Shown: positions 5,480-10,278 of the stretch, one piece after another | Layout of the letters: the number at the start of each line of letters is the position of its first letter | Numbering within the stretch: position 1 is the stretch's first letter | Assembly (NCBI GenBank): GCA_024636595.1 | Contig: JAGXGT010000047.1 | Span: forward strand, 1 to 10,278 | Reading direction: 5' to 3' | Length of the DNA stretch: 10,278 bases | Source: Sphingomonadales bacterium | Lineage (GTDB): Bacteria > Pseudomonadota > Alphaproteobacteria > Sphingomonadales > Sphingomonadaceae | Position numbers and translations under genes: made by a program | The notes under the pieces: model-generated | The model's database searches: none | Seen by the model: the letters and a program-made list of their open reading frames with translations, nothing else | What the model was told of the DNA's origin: nothing

Positions 5480-7870
5480 CTAGCCCCTCAATTCCGCGCC
5501 CAATTTTCCGGCACTGGCAACAACCTTGTCCGAAAGCGCCTTCAGATCCTCTTCGGTCAAAGTCGCCTCAACCGGTTGCAACATAACTTCTACCGCCAGC
5601 GACTTCTTGCCTTCGCCGACGCTCGGGCCTTCGAACAGATCGAAAATCCGCGCATCGGTGATCAGCTTCTTGTCAGCGCCCTTGACCGTTCGCACCAGAT
5701 CGCCGGCTGGCAAATCTGCATCGACGATGAAGGCGAAATCGCGGGTCACGGACTGCAAGGCAGGAGGCGCAAAGGCGTCGCGCATATGGCCGGATTTCTT
5801 CTTCAGCGGAATCGCATCGAGGAAAATCTCGGCACCGACCGCTGTGCCTTTCAGGCCAAGCGCCTTGGTGACGGACGGATGCAGTGCGCCATAAGCGGCG
5901 AGGATTTTCTTCGGTCCCAGCCGCAAGGTGCCGGACTGGCCGGGGTGATAGGCATTTCCGGCTTCCCCGAAATCCATCAGCTTGTCGACCGGTGCGCCGG
6001 CTGCTTCCAATATCGCCAGCACTTCCGCCTTGGCGTCATAGGCATCAAATTTGCTCGCCGCTCTGCCCTGCCAGCCTCGCGCCGTCTTCTCGCCGGTCAG
6101 CACCAGGCCGATGGTCGGATGCTCGCTGCTTTCCAGATAGCGCCGACCCACTTCGAACAAGCGAATCGACGATGCGCCACGCGCGCTGTTGCGCTTCGCC
6201 GCGGCGATCAGGCCTGGCAGCATCGACGGGCGCATCGCTTTGAGATCCTCGCTGATCGGGTTGGCCAGCGACCATGTTCCGCCACCAAAAGGTGCGGCTT
6301 CTTTTTCGGAAATGAAGCTCCAGTTGACCACTTCGTTCAGCCCGCGCGCGGCCGCAGTCCGGCGTGCCTTGCGTTCGGCCAGCTGCTCGGGCGAGGCGGT
6401 CGGTTTGGCGACACCCGGCTTGCGTGGCAGCGGGGTCGAGGGAATATTGTCGAGACCTTCGATGCGGACGATTTCTTCGACAATATCCTGCCAGCCGGAA
6501 ACGTCACGGCGCCACGTAGGAACGGTGATGGTCCAGTCATCGGCAATGGCAAAGCCCAGCGCTTCGAGAATGGCTTTCTGGCGATCGGGCGCGACATCGA
6601 GTCCGCCGAGGGCCAAGCATTGTGCCGGGTCATAGGCGACGGTGCGTTGCTCTACAGGCGGTGTTCCTGCACGGGTCACTTCGCTCGGCGTGCCGCCGCA
6701 ATGTTCGGTGATCAGCCAGGTTGCGATCGCCAGGCCATCATCCAGAAAAGCAGGATCAACCCCGCGCTCGAAGCGCTGCCGCGCATCGCTGGTCAGCAGC
6801 AGTTTCTGACCGGTCCTGGCGATATTCTCCGGGGTGAAATAGGCGCATTCGATCAGCACCTCGGTGGTTTCCGGCTGGGCACCGGTCTCTGCGCCGCCCA
6901 TGATCCCGCCGATATCGTGCGCGCCCTTTTCGTCGGCGATCACGGTCATGGTTTCGTCGAGAATATATTCCTTGTCGTTCAGCGCGGTGAGCCTCTCTCC
7001 CGCCTTCGCCTTGCGCGCGACGAGGCCGCCGTTCAGTTTGGCAATATCATAGACATGCAGCGGCCGTCCGAGATCGAGCATCACGAAATTGGTGATATCG
7101 ACCAGCAGGCTGATCGGTTTCTGGCCTGCGGATTTCAGATGGCGCTGCATCCAGTCGGGCGCGCTACCGTTGCTGACGCCGCTGACGGTGCGGGCATAGA
7201 AAGCGGGACAGCCTCCCGGGTCCTCGGTGCGAACATCGGGGCCTGCGCCCGCTCTCGGAATGTCTAAGTTGGCACCCCGATAGGCATCCGAAAGCGACTT
7301 GAGTGTTCCGATACCGGCAGCCGCCAGATCGCGCGCTATCCCGCGCACGCCCATGCAGTCCTGCCGATTGGGGGTGATCGAGACATCGAACACCGGATCG
7401 TCGATCTGCGCATAGTCGGCGTAACTGGTGCCAACTTTACTGGCTGCACTTTCCGGCAATTCGATGATACCGTCATGGTCATCACCCAGTTCCAGCTCGC
7501 GATAGCTGCACATCATGCCGAAGCTCTCGACATCCCGGATTCTCGCGGGTTTCAGCGTGAAATCGCTGCCTGGAATATAGGTGCCGGGCGGCCCGAATAC
7601 GCCGATCATCCCGGCTTTCGCATTGGGCGCACCGCAAACCACCTGCCACGGTTCCGCCCCACCATCAGCAACTTTAAGCAATTGCAACTTGTCGGCATTG
7701 GGATGCGGTCCGGCTTCGATTACCTTGGCAACACGGAATGGCCGCAAGGCATCGGCGGGATTCTCGATCCCTTCCAGTTCCAGCCCGATATCGGTCAGCT
7801 TGTCGGTGATTTCGGTGAGGCTTGCATCGGTATCCAGATGGGCCTTGAGCCAACTCAATGAGAACTTCAT
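5480..7870 (-). CDS. pheT: Phenylalanine-tRNA ligase beta subunit
   Basis: The large subunit of the alpha2-beta2 enzyme that charges tRNA-Phe; it binds the tRNA and holds the editing site. At 796 residues it is almost exactly the length of E. coli PheT (795). The N-terminal tRNA-binding OB domain (about 40-150) shows HPNADKLQLLKVADG, VVCGAPN and SFGMMCS. Next comes ITPNRQDCMGVRGIARDLAA (165-184). The B3/B4 editing region and B5 domain follow, with RFERGVDP and IVEEIVRIEGLDNIP among the recognisable blocks. The C-terminal ferredoxin-like anticodon-binding domain (about 700-795) includes SVTRDFAFIVD. The ATG overlaps the pheS stop by 4 bp and has a strong ribosome binding site. No truncation or frameshift is seen. 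Confidence 0.97.
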   Translation of the reverse strand: MKFSLSWLKAHLDTDASLTEITDKLTDIGLELEGIENPADALRPFRVAKVIEAGPHPNADKLQLLKVADGGAEPWQVVCGAPNAKAGMIGVFGPPGTYIPGSDFTLKPARIRDVESFGMMCSYRELELGDDHDGIIELPESAASKVGTSYADYAQIDDPVFDVSITPNRQDCMGVRGIARDLAAAGIGTLKSLSDAYRGANLDIPRAGAGPDVRTEDPGGCPAFYARTVSGVSNGSAPDWMQRHLKSAGQKPISLLVDITNFVMLDLGRPLHVYDIAKLNGGLVARKAKAGERLTALNDKEYILDETMTVIADEKGAHDIGGIMGGAETGAQPETTEVLIECAYFTPENIARTGQKLLLTSDARQRFERGVDPAFLDDGLAIATWLITEHCGGTPSEVTRAGTPPVEQRTVAYDPAQCLALGGLDVAPDRQKAILEALGFAIADDWTITVPTWRRDVSGWQDIVEEIVRIEGLDNIPSTPLPRKPGVAKPTASPEQLAERKARRTAAARGLNEVVNWSFISEKEAAPFGGGTWSLANPISEDLKAMRPSMLPGLIAAAKRNSARGASSIRLFEVGRRYLESSEHPTIGLVLTGEKTARGWQGRAASKFDAYDAKAEVLAILEAAGAPVDKLMDFGEAGNAYHPGQSGTLRLGPKKILAAYGALHPSVTKALGLKGTAVGAEIFLDAIPLKKKSGHMRDAFAPPALQSVTRDFAFIVDADLPAGDLVRTVKGADKKLITDARIFDLFEGPSVGEGKKSLAVEVMLQPVEATLTEEDLKALSDKVVASAGKLGAELRG

Positions 7871-8994
7871 GCGCCGACTCCTCCGCTCAATGTGGGAACG
7901 TCGAGCGCGTCAAAACCATAATGATCGGCCCAGCGCAGATCGCCGTCGAAGAAAGCGCGCAGATCGTCCATGCCATATTTGAGCATCGCCAGCCGGTCGA
8001 TGCCGCAGCCAAAGGCGAAGCCTTGCCAGATATCGGGATCGAGCCCGCAATTGCGGATGACATTGGGGTGGACCATGCCGCTACCCAATATCTCCATCCA
8101 GCCGCCATTATCGCCGCGCGGGTCTCCGCCGATGATCCGGCGGCCCTGTTCCACGCTAAAGCCGACATCGACTTCAGCGCTGGGTTCGGTGAACGGGAAA
8201 TAGCTCGGGCGCAGGCGCAGTTCGATATCGTCGCGCTCGAAAAAGGCGCGGACGAAGGTCTCCAGCGTCCACTTGAGATGGCCCATATGGATGTTCTTGT
8301 CGATCACCAGACCCTCGACCTGATGAAACATCGGTGTGTGGGTGGCATCACTGTCGCTGCGATAGGTGCGGCCAGGGGCGATAAGGTATATCGGTTCGCC
8401 TGCACCATCTGTTTTTTTCGCGACATCCATCATCGTACGGATCTGCACCGGCGACGTATGGGTGCGCAGCAGTTTCGGCATGCCGCTGTCATCGGACGTT
8501 GCCGATTCTGGGGGAAAATAGAAAGTGTCGTGCATCGCCCGCGCTGGATGGGTGTCCGGGATATTGAGCGCGGTAAAATTGTGCCAGTCATCCTCGATTT
8601 CCGGGCCTGTTGCGACCGAGAAACCGAGATCGGCGAATATTTCGGCGAGTTCGTCCATCACTTGCGAGACGGGATGGATGCTGCCCTTCGGTGCCGTCGG
8701 TGCAGGCAAGGTCAGGTCAAGCTTTTCGGTGGCCAGTTTCGCATCCAGAGCGGCTGTTTCCATCGCCTCCTTGCGGGATGTCAGGGCATCGGCGACCGCT
8801 TGCCGCGCGCCGTTGATCTTCGGGCCCTGTTCCTGACGCTCTTCCGGTGTCATTTGACCCAAAGTTTTGAGCAGCAGCGATATCTCGCCCTTCTTGCCGA
8901 GCGCGGCCAGCCGGATGGCCTCGAGCGCATCGCCATCGGAGGCAGTTTCAATCTGCTTCAGATATTTGTCCCTGATCGCCTCGATGTCGCTCAT
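7867..8994 (-). CDS. pheS: Phenylalanine-tRNA ligase alpha subunit
   Basis: The catalytic class II subunit that activates phenylalanine and transfers it to tRNA-Phe. An N-terminal coiled-coil arm (about 1-95) leads into the catalytic core. Core blocks are LRTHTSPVQIRTM, GRTYRSDSDATHTPMFHQVEG (motif 2 region), SYFPFTEPSAEVDV, and motif 3 as GFAFGCGIDRLAM. The C terminus extends past motif 3 by about 40 residues, which I believe is usual in this order. Two adjacent ATGs (8997 and 8994) compete. A GGGA lies 4 bases before the first and 7 before the second, so 8994 (MSDIEAIRDKYL, 375 residues) is preferred slightly. It overlaps pheT by 4 bp and is separated from rplT by a terminator, so it needs a promoter within 8998-9064. 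Confidence 0.96.
   Translation of the reverse strand: MSDIEAIRDKYLKQIETASDGDALEAIRLAALGKKGEISLLLKTLGQMTPEERQEQGPKINGARQAVADALTSRKEAMETAALDAKLATEKLDLTLPAPTAPKGSIHPVSQVMDELAEIFADLGFSVATGPEIEDDWHNFTALNIPDTHPARAMHDTFYFPPESATSDDSGMPKLLRTHTSPVQIRTMMDVAKKTDGAGEPIYLIAPGRTYRSDSDATHTPMFHQVEGLVIDKNIHMGHLKWTLETFVRAFFERDDIELRLRPSYFPFTEPSAEVDVGFSVEQGRRIIGGDPRGDNGGWMEILGSGMVHPNVIRNCGLDPDIWQGFAFGCGIDRLAMLKYGMDDLRAFFDGDLRWADHYGFDALDVPTLSGGVGA
7878..7884 (-). promoter_or_regulatory. Strong ribosome binding site of pheT
   Basis: The minus strand reads GGAGGAG seven bases before the pheT ATG at 7870, inside the end of pheS. It confirms the pheT start and shows that pheT can initiate by itself as well as by coupling to pheS. 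Confidence 0.8.
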
Positions 8995-9040
8995 CATATT
9001 GTCCCGTTTTTAATCGCTGCCCGTCTAGCAAGCCCTGCAT

Positions 9041-9064
9041 AAAACCCAATGCGAAAAACCCAAT
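9041..9064 (-). repeat. Tandem 10-base direct repeat upstream of pheS
   Basis: AAAACCCAAT occurs at 9041-9050 and again at 9055-9064 (ATTGGGTTTT on the coding strand), a 14-bp period. It lies directly after the rplT terminator and about 45-70 bases before pheS, where the pheST promoter should be. Each copy contains a TTGGGT that could act as a -35, but I see no convincing -10. It may be a regulator site or chance. Confidence 0.4.
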
Positions 9065-9098
9065 AAAAAAGCGCCGCGAGATTGCTCCCCGGCGCTTC
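9065..9098 (-). terminator. Intrinsic terminator after rplT
   Basis: On the minus strand a perfect 8-bp GC-rich stem AAGCGCCG/CGGCGCTT (9097-9090 with 9076-9069) closes a 13-base loop and runs into TTTTTT. It lies 20 bases after the rplT stop and ends the rpmI-rplT transcript before pheS. This is the clearest terminator in the window. Confidence 0.85.
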
Positions 9099-9117
9099 TT
9101 TGAATTTCTGAAAATAC

Positions 9118-9480
9118 TTAAGCTTTCGCCAGAGCATCCTGCGCCTGTTTGATGATGCCGCTAAACACTGCGGGTTCATTCATCGCCAGATCGGCCATCA
9201 CTTTACGGTCCAGTTCAATCCCGGCCAGCTTGGTGCCGTGGATGAATACACCATAGGTCAGGCCTTCAGCGCGAACCGCAGCGTTGATCCGCTGGATCCA
9301 GAGCGCACGGAATGCCCGCTTCTTAACTTTACGATCGCGATAGGCATATTGACCGGCTTTTTCGACGGCCTGCCGCGCGATGCGGATGGTATTCTTGCGA
9401 CGGCCATAATAGCCCTTCGCCTGAACCAATAATCTTTTATGTTTTGTACGAGTGGTCGTACCCCGTTTGACACGTGCCAT
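9118..9480 (-). CDS. rplT: Large-subunit ribosomal protein L20
   Basis: This 120-residue protein binds 23S rRNA early in 50S assembly. The start MARVKRGTTTRTKHKRLL, the very basic N-terminal arm, the block AKGYYGRRKNTIR and ALWIQRINAAVR are classic L20, and the length is typical (about 118). An AGGA lies 8 bases before the ATG (9489-9492). It follows rpmI by 39 bp and is the last gene of the transcript, ending at a strong terminator. In some bacteria L20 represses its own operon; nothing in this leader lets me claim that here. Confidence 0.98.
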   Translation of the reverse strand: MARVKRGTTTRTKHKRLLVQAKGYYGRRKNTIRIARQAVEKAGQYAYRDRKVKKRAFRALWIQRINAAVRAEGLTYGVFIHGTKLAGIELDRKVMADLAMNEPAVFSGIIKQAQDALAKA

Positions 9481-9519
9481 ATTCTATATCCTGTAAGTTA
9501 GAGAGTCGCTGCGGCGGGC

Positions 9520-9723
9520 TTAGCCCAGGCCGTATGGCGCCCATTTCTTGACTGTCCGAGCATCCGCATCACACAATTTCTTGGTGCCGCGGTTCTGGCG
9601 GATATATTTGCTGTTATGGCTCATCAAACGGTGGCGTTTGCCGGCTACGCCGTGCTTGACCTTACCGGTTGCTGTGATCTTGAAGCGTTTCTTCACACCA
9701 CTTTTGGTCTTCAACTTGGGCAT
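9520..9723 (-). CDS. rpmI: Large-subunit ribosomal protein L35
   Basis: A small basic 50S protein of 67 residues, typical for L35. It shows MPKLKTKSGVKKRFKITATG, then KHGVAGKRHRLMSHNSKYIRQNRGT, and ends in VKKWAPYGLG. Start and stop agree with the family. It is the first gene of an rpmI-rplT pair. infC, which precedes rpmI in many bacteria, is not within the next 550 bases; the upstream neighbour is a methyltransferase gene. Confidence 0.98.
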   Translation of the reverse strand: MPKLKTKSGVKKRFKITATGKVKHGVAGKRHRLMSHNSKYIRQNRGTKKLCDADARTVKKWAPYGLG

Positions 9724-9730
9724 TTTGGTC

Positions 9731-9735
9731 TCCTC
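9731..9735 (-). promoter_or_regulatory. Ribosome binding site of rpmI
   Basis: The minus strand reads GAGGAGACCAAAATG, with AGGAG seven bases before the ATG. It is strong and fixes the rpmI start. Confidence 0.8.
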
Positions 9736-9801
9736 TAGATGGTACCGTTACGGACACTTGTGGCAGCCCAACACTGGCCAGAGCGTCACATCGGAAGAGG
9801 C

Positions 9802-9829
9802 GCATTAACAGGATTCGGCGGGAAAGCAA
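9802..9829 (-). promoter_or_regulatory. Candidate promoter of rpmI-rplT
   Basis: On the minus strand TTGCTT (9829-9824) and TAATGC (9807-9802) are separated by 16 bp. This would give a leader of about 70 bases before rpmI. Both boxes are imperfect. A promoter is expected in this 130-bp gap because no coupled gene precedes rpmI, but the exact site is uncertain. Confidence 0.3.
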
Positions 9830-9853
9830 GGGCATTTGAACCGATCTCGTTGT

Positions 9854-10278
9854 TCAGGCCCGTCTAAATACGCACCAGTTGAAACTCTGCCCCGATCCCC
9901 AAGGGGTTTCATGCATTTCGCGCCAATCCTCAAGCAATTTAAAGCCGCTACCCAATTCATTGGATAGAGCCCGTGAATCGTAGCGTTCCACCGCCAGCCC
10001 GCTGCACTTTTCCGGACCGTCAGGTGCAAAGGTAGCCATGATGACAATGCTGCCCGTGTGCGTGCCCCTCAGGATGGCGCTACGATAAGCGCTGCGCTGA
10101 TCCTGTTGCGTCAGGAAATGAAAAACCGCTCTGTCGTGCCACACATCGTAGAGCCGCTCGGGACGCCAGCGGGTAATATCGGCAACAATCCATCGCAGAG
10201 TGGCTGCCTGCTTGTCCATCCGCTGTTTCGCGACCTCGAGTGCGGAGCCGGAAATATCGAGAACGGTCAAATCTTTCC
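9854..10278 (-). CDS. Class I SAM-dependent methyltransferase, N terminus outside the window
   Basis: The 140 visible C-terminal residues begin inside the fold at KDLTVLDISGSALEVAKQRM, the strand 2 and helix region whose Asp binds the ribose of SAM. The glycine-rich motif I must lie just beyond the right edge. Later blocks are WIVADITRW (strand 3 to 4, motif II-like), YDVWHDRAVFHFLT (strand 4), GSIVIMATFAPDGPEKCSGL (strand 5) and the C-terminal WGSGQSFNWCVFRR. This is a small-molecule-type methyltransferase family (Methyltransf_11/25-like); the substrate is unknown. A TTG at 10270 is internal, not a start. It is on the same strand as rpmI but 130 bp upstream, so it is probably a separate transcript. 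Confidence 0.8.
   Translation of the reverse strand, partial: KDLTVLDISGSALEVAKQRMDKQAATLRWIVADITRWRPERLYDVWHDRAVFHFLTQQDQRSAYRSAILRGTHTGSIVIMATFAPDGPEKCSGLAVERYDSRALSNELGSGFKLLEDWREMHETPWGSGQSFNWCVFRRA

Noticed and set aside
5357..7267. 636-codon plus-strand ORF opposite pheT
   Set aside because: It is antisense to a fully conserved pheT and partly the translated family A repeat; no domain, and low-quality Arg/Gly/Ala-rich composition typical of GC-rich shadow frames.
7858..9042. 394-codon plus-strand ORF opposite pheS
   Set aside because: It mirrors the pheS coding strand, runs past it by chance, and shows no recognisable family.

Overview
The window looks like an ordinary stretch of chromosome from an alphaproteobacterium, most likely of the order Sphingomonadales. 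That placement is an inference from three things: GC near 60%, the style of the MetX, MetW, PheS/PheT and RF3 proteins, and two palindromic repeat families of a kind I associate with these genomes. No database search was possible. Most of the DNA encodes methionine biosynthesis, translation factors and ribosomal proteins. The accessory content is one toxin-antitoxin pair and four short palindromic repeats.

Plus strand, left part. A 5'-truncated metX (homoserine O-acyltransferase) is followed by metW. Between them is a palindromic repeat that is open in one frame as a 52-codon ORF. This ORF overlaps the metX stop by ATGA and the metW start by ATGA, so ribosomes could pass from metX to metW through the repeat. 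After metW comes a yefM-yoeB type II toxin-antitoxin operon. It has an E. coli-like double operator (hexamers 12 bp apart centre to centre) and lies between two same-orientation copies of an 84-bp double-hairpin repeat. Hand counts give about 50% GC in the operon against about 63-68% in nearby housekeeping genes.

Minus strand, the rest. Reading in the direction of transcription (right to left): the 3' part of a class I SAM-dependent methyltransferase, then rpmI (L35) and rplT (L20) closed by a clear intrinsic terminator, then pheS and pheT overlapping by 4 bp, then a repeat-containing gap, then prfC (release factor 3), and 17 bp later a 12-TM-type MFS transporter. The MFS gene converges on yoeB, with one 84-bp repeat between them.

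Functionally, rpmI-rplT, pheST and prfC form a translation cluster: ribosome large-subunit proteins, phenylalanine charging, and recycling of release factors. metX-metW is the committed methionine step. The transporter and the methyltransferase have no assigned substrate. I see no tRNA, rRNA, CRISPR array, insertion sequence or prophage. No gene-free stretch exceeds 300 bases. I do not see an obviously undescribed system. The most interesting items are the repeat-derived bridge ORF in metX-metW and the repeat-bracketed toxin-antitoxin cassette.
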